From Streptomyces sp. AC512_CC834 (GTDB taxonomy: Bacteria > Actinomycetota > Actinomycetes > Streptomycetales > Streptomycetaceae), in contig NZ_JAGMUO010000034.1 of NCBI RefSeq assembly GCF_019049325.1, positions 79,195 through 143,194 of the forward strand: DNA of 64,000 nucleotides. Reading direction: 5' to 3'. The translations under genes were made by a program, and so were the position numbers. Below, piece after piece: positions 36,864 through 45,327 of the stretch (its first letter is position 1; the number at the start of each line of letters is the position of its first letter). Below the pieces are notes generated by a model that was not told the origin of the DNA, did not search any database, and worked only from the letters and a program-made list of their open reading frames with translations.

Positions 36864-37775
36864 ATGACGTTGCCTGTTGTCCCCTTGGGCTTCGCGTGGC
36901 TCGAGGTCACGGGGCGCTGCAATCTGGAGTGCGTCCACTGCTATGCGAACTCCACGCCGCGCGGCACGCACGGCACCATGACCGTCGTCGATTGGACGGA
37001 CACGATCACTCAGCTCGCAGCCATGGGCACAAGCGATGTCCAGTTCATCGGCGGCGAGCCCGTGCTGCACCCGCACCTCGAGCAGTTGATCGTCAACGCC
37101 CGGACGGCCGGCCTCACGGTTGAGGTGTTCTCCAACCTCATGACCGTGAGTGAGGATCTGTGGCACGTCTTCACGGAGTACGACGTCAGGCTGGCGACGT
37201 CGTACTACTCCGACACCGCCGCCGACCACGACGCCGTGACCGACCGGAAGGGCTCACACGCCCGCACCCGGGACAACATCCAGCGCGCACAGGAACTGGG
37301 CCTCACCCTCCGCGGCGGGGTCATCCAGGTACGCCCCGAGCAGCGCGCCCTCCAGGCGCAGCAGGACCTCGAGGACCTTGGCCTCACCGTCGTCGGGGCC
37401 GACCGGACGCGCGCGTTCGGACGGGCCAGCCGAGGAGCGGCCCCGACGATGGCCGATCTGTGCGGGCACTGCGCCGACGGGAAGGTGGCGATCGGCCCGG
37501 ACGGCGACGTCTGGCCGTGCGTCCTCGGCCGGTTCATCAGCCTCGGCAACGTCAAGCAGACGCCGATCGCAGACATCTGGTCCGGGCCGGTCACGCGCCG
37601 GGCCCGCTCCGAGATCCAAGCTGCGCACGGGAACCTGCCCGCGCAGTCCTGCACGCCGCCTCAGTTCCTCCCCATGTGCGGGCCGTGCGGTCCGTGCGTG
37701 CCGTCCGTGGGGCACTGCGACCCACGGATAGCCGACGAAACGGGCGCTACGATCGGCACTCCGGCCGGAGACTGA
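36864..37775 (+). CDS. radical SAM protein with SPASM-like Cys-rich C terminus
   Basis: 303 aa from ATG at 36864 with GGAAGG upstream. The [4Fe-4S] motif is Cys19-x3-Cys23-x2-Cys26 (TGRCNLECVHCYANS); FIGGEPVLHPHLEQLI is the GGE motif. The C terminus carries several cysteines (CGHCADGKVAIGPDGDVWPCVLGRF, then SC, MCGPCGPCVPSVGHC), suggesting auxiliary clusters as in peptide-modifying SPASM enzymes. There is no RRE domain. The substrate is unknown; the neighbouring 30-aa and 92-aa products are the first candidates. Confidence 0.88.
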   Translation: MTLPVVPLGFAWLEVTGRCNLECVHCYANSTPRGTHGTMTVVDWTDTITQLAAMGTSDVQFIGGEPVLHPHLEQLIVNARTAGLTVEVFSNLMTVSEDLWHVFTEYDVRLATSYYSDTAADHDAVTDRKGSHARTRDNIQRAQELGLTLRGGVIQVRPEQRALQAQQDLEDLGLTVVGADRTRAFGRASRGAAPTMADLCGHCADGKVAIGPDGDVWPCVLGRFISLGNVKQTPIADIWSGPVTRRARSEIQAAHGNLPAQSCTPPQFLPMCGPCGPCVPSVGHCDPRIADETGATIGTPAGD

Positions 37776-37792
37776 CCGAAAGGGCGACGATC

Positions 37793-38071
37793 ATGGAGCG
37801 CACCGAGGAAGAGTGGGCACGCATCGCAGGGTACGTGCGCCACACCCTGAACAAGCTGGCGCCGCAGCCCCTGCCGCTGTGCCTGCCCGACGAACCGCAG
37901 GCCTGCGGGAAGGACGCGCGCGAGCACGTGCTGCTTTGGTCGGCCGAGCTGAAGGCCGTGGCGCACAACCTGATCGAGACGTCGGCGCCCACACGTGAGG
38001 ACGCGGTGCACTACTCCGGGCCGTTGTACCGGCAGACCCTCGAGTCGCTGCGTGAGCGGCGAGTCGCCTAG
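37793..38071 (+). CDS. hypothetical protein, last gene of the radical SAM cassette
   Basis: 92 aa from ATG at 37793, 17 bp after the radical SAM stop, with AAAGGG upstream. It is mostly helical (EEEWARIAGYVRHTLNKLAP, AREHVLLWSAELKAVAHNLIETS, DAVHYSGPLYRQTLESLRERRVA) with two Cys in PLCLPDEPQACGKD. The family is unknown to me. The tight spacing makes it part of the cassette; it could be a partner protein or a leader-type substrate. Confidence 0.75.
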   Translation: MERTEEEWARIAGYVRHTLNKLAPQPLPLCLPDEPQACGKDAREHVLLWSAELKAVAHNLIETSAPTREDAVHYSGPLYRQTLESLRERRVA

Positions 38072-38146
38072 GGGTGTGTTGCAAGAGCGGATCAAGGTCC
38101 CGGTAATCGAGTGCGAGGGCACAGCCGGACTGGCATACTCCGCGCG

Positions 38147-38611
38147 GTGACAACCCACCACAGCCCCAGCCCGTCCCTGATCACCGGCGCACGCGACGCC
38201 GAACTCAACGAACGTCTGACTGCCGAACTCATCGCCTTCAACACGGCTGCAACAGGTCCGGCCGATCGCGACATGTTTTCAGTCAAGGTCACCGATGAAG
38301 CAGGTGAGCTAATCGGCGGATTGGCTGCCTGGACCTGGGGTGGTTTGTGTGGCATCGAACTGCTGTGGGTGCGCGAGGACGACCGCAGGGGTGGATGGGG
38401 CAGCAGGATCCTGCATGCTGCCGAGGCCGAGGCCCAGCGACGCGGCTGTGATCGCGTAGCTGTCTCTTCCTTCACCTTCCAGGCCCCCGACTTCTACCAG
38501 CGGCACGGCTATGTCGAGACCGGCCGAACCCTGGGCATTCCCGGCGGACATGCGGACGTGCACATGTTCAAGCCGCTGGCGTCAGGGCTCACGGCCTCGG
38601 ACGAGGCGTGA
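38147..38611 (+). CDS. GNAT-family N-acetyltransferase
   Basis: 154 aa from GTG at 38147. It contains LLWVREDDRRGGWGSRILHAAEAEAQRRGCDRVAVSSFTFQAPDFYQRHGYVETGRT, the complete acetyl-CoA binding part and C-terminal strand of GNAT enzymes. CATACT lies about eight bases upstream, so the message may be leaderless. The substrate is unknown. It is separated by 75 bp from the cassette and may be unrelated to it. Confidence 0.85.
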   Translation: MTTHHSPSPSLITGARDAELNERLTAELIAFNTAATGPADRDMFSVKVTDEAGELIGGLAAWTWGGLCGIELLWVREDDRRGGWGSRILHAAEAEAQRRGCDRVAVSSFTFQAPDFYQRHGYVETGRTLGIPGGHADVHMFKPLASGLTASDEA

Positions 38612-38626
38612 ACGCCGGCCTCACAG

Positions 38627-39055
38627 TCACTCATTGATCACGGCGATCAGCACGGTGGCTTCGTAACGGACGGCGAGCTGGTCGTACCCTGTCGCCGCGC
38701 GGACTCGAGCGGGGCGGACGCGTGGCAGACCTGGTCGGATACGGGGCACGCGGACGTTCTCCAGCACCGATTCGAACCGCGGCGAGTCCCCGCGCTGCCC
38801 TGCTGTGATCACGATCGACATGGGTTTCTGGCCTTGCTCGACGGCCAGGTGCAGCTTGGTGGTGAATCGGTCGCGTGAGCGTCCCAGTCCGTGGTCGCCA
38901 GGTTCGGTGAAGACACCGCCCAGTGGTTCCTTCTGCAGGTCACCCCGCTTGCGGGCCTCGGCCGCATGCTGATGGGCGCGGCACACGGTGGAGTCGATGC
39001 TCAGATCCCGCGTGACCAAACCCTTCGCGTCGAAGCCGGAATCAACTCAGGGGTT
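38627..39055 (-). mobile_element. IS5-family transposase with internal deletion
   Basis: The minus strand reads the N-terminal part of a DDE transposase (FDAKGLVTRDLSIDSTVCRAHQHAAEARKRG, DRFTTKLHLAVEQGQKPMSIVITAGQRGDSPRFESVL). It then jumps at VRAATGYDQLAVRYEATVLIAVINE directly into the C terminus. About 70 central residues, with part of the catalytic triad, are missing, so it is inactive. It is a different IS5 subgroup from the fragment at 33723. Confidence 0.8.
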
Positions 39056-39131
39056 GTCTCTCTTGAGTCGGTCTTGCCGGTCCGGGGCGGTCGCTACCGG
39101 CACGATGCGGCGGCCGGACCGGCCCCGCCAC

Positions 39132-39794
39132 TCAGCTCTGACCGTCCTGCAAGGCCGCCACCGCTTCCTTCGCCGCCTTGATGGCACCCTTGTTGATCTC
39201 AGTCGTACCGGGTGCCTTCTTCGACTCGAAGTCACTGCCGTTGTACGTGATCATCACCAGGGCGTTGGACGCGCGGACCAGCACGGTTCCCTCGCGCGTC
39301 TGCTGCTTGTCCTCGGTGGTGAGGTTCACCACGGAGTAGGCCGCGTCGCCGAGGTCCGGCACCTCGCCTCCGCCGCTGCGGTCGGCGACCCGCTCCTTGT
39401 ACGACTTCTGCGCCGCCTCGTCCGTCTCCATCACCTCGAAGGAGACGTCGAGCCAGCGGTAGTCGTAGCCCTTGAGCGCGTTCCAGGAACAGGTACGGCG
39501 CACCTTGGTGTCCGTGGACGGGATCTCCTTGCCGGCCGCCTTGGCACCCGGCACCAGTGAGGTGACCGTCTTCTCGGCCAGGCTCTCGCACGGTGCCGGG
39601 GAGGCGGGGTAGGTCTTCGGCGCCGCCTGCGTCGCCGGTGCGGAAGCGGACTTGTTGGTGGTGTCGGGCGGCGTCTTGTCCTTCGCGGCCGGTGACGTGT
39701 CCGGCCCGGACGACAGCGCCCAGCCCGCCGTGGCGAGTACGGCGACCGGTGCCAGACGGGCGGTCAGGGCGAGCGGCAGGGGAAGAGAACGCAC
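39132..39794 (-). CDS. secreted or membrane-anchored DUF3558-like protein
   Basis: 220 aa from GTG at 39794. A signal-type N terminus (RSLPLPLALTARLAPVAVLATAGWALSSG) without a lipobox Cys is followed by a Thr/Ser/Pro/Lys-rich linker and a domain with CESLAEKTVTSLVPGAK and RRTCSWNALKGYDYRWLDVSFEVME. These resemble DUF3558-type exported proteins with a Cys pair, probably disulfide-bonded. The role is unknown. A frameshifted copy of its 3' end lies at 32147-32283, so this gene bounds the second island on the right. Confidence 0.75.
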   Translation of the reverse strand: MRSLPLPLALTARLAPVAVLATAGWALSSGPDTSPAAKDKTPPDTTNKSASAPATQAAPKTYPASPAPCESLAEKTVTSLVPGAKAAGKEIPSTDTKVRRTCSWNALKGYDYRWLDVSFEVMETDEAAQKSYKERVADRSGGGEVPDLGDAAYSVVNLTTEDKQQTREGTVLVRASNALVMITYNGSDFESKKAPGTTEINKGAIKAAKEAVAALQDGQS

Positions 39795-40157
39795 GGCGCA
39801 CTTCTCGTGGGGGATGGTGCGGAGAGGGTCCGCACTGCGGACGGGACGCCAGTGTCACACGAGTCCCCGTGGGGCGGAAGGGCGAACTCGGTGCGTGGCC
39901 GCGCGGTGACGCAGACGAACGGCGGTCATGAGTCACATCCCCCGCCCGCATCCGTACCCCGGTGTCCGTGGCGTGCGGGAGCAGCGCCGCCTCAGGTTCG
40001 GCGAGCCGGCCTGCAGGGACGGGGCGGCCCGGGTAGCGCGACCGCAGGAGGTCGACGGCGTCCCGGACGCCCCGGCTCCCAGAACGCCTCCACGGTGACC
40101 GGGGCGACCGTCACCTCCGGTACCCGGCCTCGGCCTGGCGGGAGTTGGCGGCGAGCG
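39795..40157. other. intergenic region with possible coding remnant
   Basis: 363 bp without an intact gene. Around 39950-40110 the minus strand shows short segments with coding-like third positions (DAVDLLRSRYPGRPVPAGRLAEPEAALLPHA), split by frame changes. A decayed gene is possible, but I cannot name it. Confidence 0.3.
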
Positions 40158-41168
40158 TCACGAGGTATCCCCGAGTTGCTGGGTGGCGGGTGCGGACAGG
40201 GCGCTCTCGATGCGGTCGACGGCGGCGAACGCGCCGTACGCGACCAGGTGCACCAGGCAGTGGTCGGTGTGCTCGGGCCGGCGCCACGCGGCCACGTCCG
40301 CGTCCGTGATCCGGTACGGCGCCAGCGCGGCCAGCAGCGCCAGCCGTGCGCCGGGCCGCTCCCTCCGGGAGGGGAACGGGTCCGGTGCGGCGGGCGGGTG
40401 CGAGCCGTCCCAGTCGCGCAGGGTGGCGCGTACGAGGTTCTGGTCGTCGGTGTCCGGGAGACCGGCGCCCGTCGTGGCGGTGGCGCTCAGCGCCGCGTAC
40501 GCCGGGCCGACCGGCGTTCCCGCCGCCCACGCCGGTCCCCGGCCGGGATCGTCCAGCAGGGGCAGGGAGGTGCCGGGCGCGGCGGGACGACGCACGGCGC
40601 GGGACAGCGACCGGCCCGCCAGGCTCCGTACCGGACGCAGCCGCTGTGCGTCGGCCGGGAGCAGGTTCTCGGTCACCAGGGACGACACGACGCGGTTGAT
40701 GAAGTGGGAGGCCAGCACCGTGCCGAGGTAGCCGGGGGCCTCCTCGGACGGGAACGGGTACGGCTCCCGCGCGGCGCCCGGGACGCGGGTGCTCCGCGCC
40801 CAGTCGAGCACGCGCGCGTGCTGCTCGTCCGCCGGCTCCTGACCCCGGGCCAGCCGCTCGGCCAGCCCGTGGTCGCCGGTGGCGTGCAGCAGCATGGTGT
40901 GCGCGTCCACGCAGAACCGGCACTTGTTGGCCTGCGACACCCCGAAGGCGGCGACCTCCTTGCCGGTCCGGCCGCCGGGGCCGGCGATCAGGGACTCGCG
41001 CATCAGCGCCCAGGCCGGGGCGACGAGTGCGGGTGCCGAGGAGAGCACGACGAACGGGGCGGGTTCGGGGATGCCGAAGTCCCGCGCGGCCTGTGCGTAG
41101 ACCTCGGCGACGCGTCCGGTGGCCGCCTTCGGAGGCAGCGGTTCGGTGTGACGGAAGGGTGTGGGCAT
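40158..41168 (-). CDS. carboxymuconolactone decarboxylase/AhpD-like protein
   Basis: 336 aa from ATG at 41168. The AhpD-type active site is CRFCVDAHTMLLHATGD (CxxC plus His), within a helical CMD domain (residues ~40-120). The C-terminal ~200 residues are less familiar (RPVRSLAGRSLSRAVRRPAAP, LVRATLRDWDGSHPPAAPDPFPSRR, CLVHLVAYGAFAAVDRIESAL). It is probably a peroxidase-type thiol protein in oxidative stress. It is divergent from the two-component genes, with 167 bp between. Confidence 0.8.
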   Translation of the reverse strand: MPTPFRHTEPLPPKAATGRVAEVYAQAARDFGIPEPAPFVVLSSAPALVAPAWALMRESLIAGPGGRTGKEVAAFGVSQANKCRFCVDAHTMLLHATGDHGLAERLARGQEPADEQHARVLDWARSTRVPGAAREPYPFPSEEAPGYLGTVLASHFINRVVSSLVTENLLPADAQRLRPVRSLAGRSLSRAVRRPAAPGTSLPLLDDPGRGPAWAAGTPVGPAYAALSATATTGAGLPDTDDQNLVRATLRDWDGSHPPAAPDPFPSRRERPGARLALLAALAPYRITDADVAAWRRPEHTDHCLVHLVAYGAFAAVDRIESALSAPATQQLGDTS

Positions 41169-41335
41169 GGACAGCAGCGTGCGCCGCCGGGGTGCCCGAA
41201 GTCGTCGTACGGCCGGATGCGGTCGGCGCTGCGCCGCCGGGGCCCGGTCGGCGGGCCCACTACTTCGCCGGGAGTAGTCCACAAGCCGTCCACAGGACCG
41301 ACGCGGCTGTCGGCGGGGCCGTCTAGGGTGCGGAC

Positions 41336-42448
41336 ATGAGTGGGCGTCAAGTCGATCGCGGACGAGTCGCCGACGTGGTCCTCGCGGCCGTGGTCGGCGC
41401 CCTCGGCATGGGAGTCGCCGCCTTCGACGAGGGCACCACGGCGCTCGACCACACGCTCATCGCCCTCGCCTCGGCCGCGCTCGCCTTCCACCGCGCCGCC
41501 CCGCGCGCCGTGCTGGCCGTCGCCACCGTGCTGGGCACGGCCTACGTCGTGCACGCGCACCCGGGGCCGCTGTCCGCCCTGCCCGTCCTGGGCGCCGTGC
41601 ACACCGCGGCCCGGGTCGGGCACCGGGGCGTCGCGGCGGCCGGCGGCGCGGTGTTCCTGGCCGGGTACGTGGCCACCGGACCCGGCACGCAGAACGTGGC
41701 GGAGCGGGCCGGGCTGCTCGCCGGGTGGTTCCTGTGTGCCGTGGTGACCGGGCTCGCCGACCGCAACTGGCAGGCGTATCTGCGCCAGACCGAACAGCGC
41801 GCCCTGGAGGCGGAGCGCACCCGCGAGGAGGCGGCCCTGCGCCGCGCCGGGGAGGAACGGCTGCGCATAGCCCGCGAGTTGCACGACTCGCTCACGCACA
41901 GCATCTCCATCGTCAAGCTCCAGGCAGGTGTCGCCGTCCACCTCGCGCGCAAGCGCGGCGACGAGGTGCCGCCCGCGCTGCTCGCCATCCAGGAGGCCAG
42001 TGGCGAGGCGATGCGCGAACTGCGCTCCGCCCTCCAGGTGCTGCGCGCCGACGAGCCGAGTGGCACCCCGGCCCTGCTCGTGGAGCGGGCCCGGGCGGCG
42101 GGACTCGCCGTCGACCTGGCCGTCACCGGAAACGAGCGCCCGCTGCCCCGGGCCGTCGACCGGGCCGCCTACCGCATCGTGCAGGAGGCCCTCACCAACG
42201 CGGCGCGGCACGCCGGACCCGCGAAGGTGCGGGTCCGCCTCGGCTACGGCACGGGAGAGGCGGGGGAGTTGACGATAGACGTGGACGACGACGGAGCCGC
42301 CGATCCGGCCCGCCCACCGGTGCCGGGCACCGGCCTGACCGGCATGCGCGAGCGCGTGGCGGCACTCGGCGGCACCCTGCGCGCCGCCCCGCGCACGGAG
42401 GGCGGCTTCTCGGTGCGGGCACGGCTGCCGCTGGGGGAGACGGTATGA
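41336..42448 (+). CDS. NarL-type sensor histidine kinase
   Basis: 370 aa. There are about five membrane segments in the first 140 residues, then HisKA_3 with the phospho-acceptor His183 (RIARELHDSLTHSISIVKLQAGVA), and HATPase_c (RIVQEALTNAARHAGPAKV with the N box, GTGLTGMRERVAALGG with the G box). No extracellular sensor domain is present, so it may sense a membrane signal. It overlaps its response regulator by ATGA. Confidence 0.92.
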   Translation: MSGRQVDRGRVADVVLAAVVGALGMGVAAFDEGTTALDHTLIALASAALAFHRAAPRAVLAVATVLGTAYVVHAHPGPLSALPVLGAVHTAARVGHRGVAAAGGAVFLAGYVATGPGTQNVAERAGLLAGWFLCAVVTGLADRNWQAYLRQTEQRALEAERTREEAALRRAGEERLRIARELHDSLTHSISIVKLQAGVAVHLARKRGDEVPPALLAIQEASGEAMRELRSALQVLRADEPSGTPALLVERARAAGLAVDLAVTGNERPLPRAVDRAAYRIVQEALTNAARHAGPAKVRVRLGYGTGEAGELTIDVDDDGAADPARPPVPGTGLTGMRERVAALGGTLRAAPRTEGGFSVRARLPLGETV

Positions 42449-43119
42449 GCGGCGTCGTCCGGGTCGCGCTCGTCGACGACCAGGCGCTGATGCGGGCCGG
42501 CTTCCGGGCCCTGCTCGACGCCGAGGAGGGCATCGAGGTGGTCGGCGAGGCCGCCGACGGGGAGCAGGGCGTGGCCCTGGTGCGGGACCAGGTGCCCGAC
42601 GTGGCACTGGTCGACGTACAGATGCCGGTGATGACGGGCATCGAGGCGACCCGCCGCATCGCCGCCGACCCGGCCCTCGCCGCCGTACGCGTCGTCATCC
42701 TCACCAACTACGGCCTCGACGAGTACGTCTTCGAGGCGCTGCGGGCGGGAGCCAGCGGCTTCCTCCTGAAGGACACCGAGCCCGCCGACCTCCTCCAGGC
42801 CATCGAGGTGGTGGCGCACGGCGAGGCCCTGCTCTCCCCGTCGGTCACCCGCACTTTGATCGGCGAGTTCGTCTCCCGGCCCCCGGACCGGTCCACCGCG
42901 CCCGGCCTGGACCGCCTCACCCGCCGCGAACGCGAGGTCACCGGGCTCGCCGCCCGCGGCCTGAGCAACGAGGAGATCGCCGCCCACATGGTGATCAGCC
43001 CGCTGACCGCCAAGACACACATCAGCCGCGCGATGACCAAGCTCGGTGCCCGCGACCGGGCCCAACTCGTGGTGTTCGCCTACGAGTCGGGGCTGGTCGC
43101 GGTGCGCGGCACGGCGTAG
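42445..43119 (+). CDS. NarL/LuxR-family response regulator
   Basis: 224 aa from ATG at 42445, overlapping the kinase stop. Receiver domain: VALVDDQALMRAGFRALLDAEEGIEVVGEA with acidic pocket, phosphorylatable Asp57 in ALVDVQMPVMTGIEA, and Lys in FLLKDTEPADLL. C-terminal LuxR HTH: LTRREREVTGLAARGLSNEEIAAHMVISPLTAKTHISRAMTKLGARDRAQLVV. Its targets are unknown; the CMD gene behind the divergent promoter is the first to consider. Confidence 0.93.
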   Translation: MSGVVRVALVDDQALMRAGFRALLDAEEGIEVVGEAADGEQGVALVRDQVPDVALVDVQMPVMTGIEATRRIAADPALAAVRVVILTNYGLDEYVFEALRAGASGFLLKDTEPADLLQAIEVVAHGEALLSPSVTRTLIGEFVSRPPDRSTAPGLDRLTRREREVTGLAARGLSNEEIAAHMVISPLTAKTHISRAMTKLGARDRAQLVVFAYESGLVAVRGTA

Positions 43120-43135
43120 ACCGGGCCTGGGCGCG

Positions 43136-43250
43136 TCAGGGCACCCGTGCGGTCCACTCGGCGGAGGAGATCATCCGCTCGGTCGCGGCCTCGCGCGCCC
43201 GATGCGCGGCACCTCAAGCATCTTGTGCGCGTCGATCGTGTTGCCGGGCT
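43136..43250 (-). pseudogene. decayed 3' end of a second lipoate ligase-family gene
   Basis: The minus strand ends RAREAATERMISSAEWTARVP-stop, matching NRAEELAATKFSSEEWTARVP of the intact neighbour. Further in, IDAHKMLEVPRIG matches IDADKMLEVLRIG in another frame, with the intervening ~60 codons deleted. Third case in this window of a broken 3' copy lying left of an intact minus-strand gene. Confidence 0.75.
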
Positions 43251-43283
43251 CCACGCAGGTCGGACGGCGAAGACCTGCGGGCT

Positions 43284-44348
43284 CTACGGCACTCGTGCGG
43301 TCCACTCCTCACTGCTGAACTTGGTGGCGGCGAGCTCCTCCGCGCGGTTCATCTCTTCCGGGGTGATGTGTCCCTGGGTGAGCCCGTAGCGGTTGCGGAA
43401 GGAGGCGATCATGTTCTGGATCACCTGCTCCCGGGCGATGCCCGTCTGGCGGCGGAGTGGATCGACGCGCTTCTTGGCGCTCCTGGTGCCCTTGTCGGAC
43501 ATCTTCTCCTTGCCGATGCGCAGGACCTCGAGCATCTTGTCGGCGTCGATGTCGTACGACATGGTCACGTGATGCAGGACGGCTCCGGGGCCACCGTCGG
43601 GTCCGACCATTCGCTTCTGGGCGGCACCAGCGACTTTCCCGGCATCGGTGGCGATGTCGTTGAGGGGCTGGTACCAGGCCTTGATGCCCATGTCGCCGAG
43701 TGCGCCGAGCACCCAGTCGTCGAGATAGGCGTAACTGTCGGCGAAGGAGAGGCCCGACACCAGTGCCTCCGGCACGGACAGGGAGTACGTGATCGTACTC
43801 ATGGGCTCTACGAACATGGCTCCGCCACCGGAAATGCGGCGTACCACGGACATGCCGTGCTTCGCGATCCCTTCGGGGTCCACCTCGTTGCGCAGCGACT
43901 GGAAGCTGCCGATGATCACGGCAGGGGAGGCCCACTCCCAGACCCGCAACGTCGGTGCCCGTCGCCCGGCGGCCACCTCGGCGGTGAGGACCTCGTCCAG
44001 TGCCATATGCAGGGCTGGGGCCTGCGGCTCCATGTGCACCAACTGCCACTGGTAGTCGCCCCACTCGGTCGCGTGGCCCAGCGCTCGCCGAACGGCGATG
44101 CCGATGCCCTCCGCGGTCAGTCCGAGCATGACGGTCGACTCCGGCAGCGCCGCCGTGATGCGGGCCGCAAGGTCTGTGGCGTCTGTGGAAGAGGGGGCGC
44201 CCTCCAGGGCGTTGTTGATCGAGACGATCGCCTCGTCGGGCTCGAGGAAGAAGTCCCCGGCGACTGTCACATTGCGGAGGGCACCTTCCTCGACATCCAG
44301 ATCCACGACAACGAGCTTGCCGCCGGGCACCTTGTATTCGCCATGCAC
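43284..44348 (-). CDS. lipoate-protein ligase A family protein
   Basis: 354 aa from GTG at 44348 (AAGGGAA upstream). An actinobacterial form with an N-terminal accessory domain (HGEYKVPGGKLVVVDLDVEEGALRNVTVAGDFFLEPDEAI) precedes the ligase core. The core shows ALHMALDEVLTAEVAAGRRAPTLRVWEWASPAVIIGSFQS, GMSVVRRISGGGAMFVEP, and NDIATDAGKVAGAAQKRMVG with the active-site Lys in GKVAG. It attaches lipoate (or octanoate) to acyltransferase or glycine cleavage subunits. The remnant at 43136 is its nearest relative in the window. Confidence 0.88.
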   Translation of the reverse strand: MHGEYKVPGGKLVVVDLDVEEGALRNVTVAGDFFLEPDEAIVSINNALEGAPSSTDATDLAARITAALPESTVMLGLTAEGIGIAVRRALGHATEWGDYQWQLVHMEPQAPALHMALDEVLTAEVAAGRRAPTLRVWEWASPAVIIGSFQSLRNEVDPEGIAKHGMSVVRRISGGGAMFVEPMSTITYSLSVPEALVSGLSFADSYAYLDDWVLGALGDMGIKAWYQPLNDIATDAGKVAGAAQKRMVGPDGGPGAVLHHVTMSYDIDADKMLEVLRIGKEKMSDKGTRSAKKRVDPLRRQTGIAREQVIQNMIASFRNRYGLTQGHITPEEMNRAEELAATKFSSEEWTARVP

Positions 44349-44606
44349 GGCTTCGTTCCCTTCCACCGCGCGCCGTGGATCCTGGGCCTGATCCCCGGAC
44401 ATCCGTACAGGCGCGCACATGCTTCGTATCGCACCATAGTGCCCGCTCACGACGAGCGGCTGCGGGGCGCGATTCCGCTGGAGCGGTATCGGACGTGCGA
44501 CCGTCGGACCGGTCGTTCGTCCGGCCTGCGCCAGATCGTCGGCCGGGGAGGGCGCCGCCCATGTCTCCTTGCCGGTTCCGCGTCTCGGCCCGCCCGTCCC
44601 GGGCCC
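44349..44606. other. non-coding stretch upstream of the lipoate ligase gene
   Basis: 258 bp; likely contains the leftward ligase promoter. No gene, clear motif or hairpin was found. Confidence 0.4.
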
Positions 44607-45164
44607 ATGCCGACCGCACCGGGCAGACACCACCGCATCCTGCGGGCCCACTCCCTGGCACAGCGCGCGCTGCCGGGAGCCCGGTATCTGCTCGCGCCGT
44701 GGATCGCGGGGGCGGGGCGGCGAGACCTGCTGCGTCCCGACGTAGCCGCACACGACCTCGACGTCTCGGCACGTCAACCGAGGGAGGCGACCGGAGGCGC
44801 CGCCCTCCTGGCCCGGTCCCGGCTCGCGTGCGTGAACCTCTGGGACTTCGCAGACCAGCGGCTCCCGCAGGGCGGCGGAGAGGCGGTGTGGTCCTGCTCC
44901 CGGGCCGTCACCCGGCGTGGCTGCAGCGAGGTGCCCGTGCACCTGCGCGCAGATGGACCGGATCCCGCCCGCGTCGTGGCCCGGGCCCGCGACACGGCCG
45001 CGCGCAGCCGATTCGGCCGGCACGTCGTGGCAGGCGCCCGCCGGCTTTCCCCGAAGGGCGACAGGTACGTCCTCACGGCGGGCAGCAGGGCGGAGACCGG
45101 CCGTCTGGCGACCGGGGAGGACGTGCCCGCCGTTCCCACCCTCGCCGACCCGGACCGCCCGTGA
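44607..45164 (+). CDS. possible hypothetical protein, doubtful
   Basis: 185 aa from ATG at 44607. The third codon position is strongly G/C and the protein has ordinary composition (RYLLAPWIAGAGRRDLLRPDVAAHDLDVSARQ, LACVNLWDFADQRLPQGGGEAVWSCSRAV, RFGRHVVAGARRLSPKGDRYVLTAG), but no ribosome site is visible and I know no relatives. Overlapping frames on both strands are also open. It may be real or a decayed gene; listed because otherwise ~980 bp would be empty. Confidence 0.3.
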   Translation: MPTAPGRHHRILRAHSLAQRALPGARYLLAPWIAGAGRRDLLRPDVAAHDLDVSARQPREATGGAALLARSRLACVNLWDFADQRLPQGGGEAVWSCSRAVTRRGCSEVPVHLRADGPDPARVVARARDTAARSRFGRHVVAGARRLSPKGDRYVLTAGSRAETGRLATGEDVPAVPTLADPDRP

Positions 45165-45327
45165 ACCCGGCAGGAGTGGCGGGCGGCTGTCGGACACGAT
45201 GGTGAACCACGTGGGCAAGAGCGCCCTTCTGCCGGTCGCCGAGCAGGGTCCGGACGTCCGCCCTTGCGGTATTCCGGCGGAGAAGCGCCGGCGCGTGTCG
45301 GATACTGGGTACAGGGCGGAAGCGACA

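Noticed and set aside
33723..39055. one IS5 transposase split by insertion of the radical SAM cassette
   Set aside because: The right copy already has its own C terminus and the left fragment belongs to another IS5 subgroup.
40158..41168. part of a protocatechuate/beta-ketoadipate pathway (pcaC)
   Set aside because: Much longer than PcaC, CxxC present as in AhpD, and no pca genes nearby.
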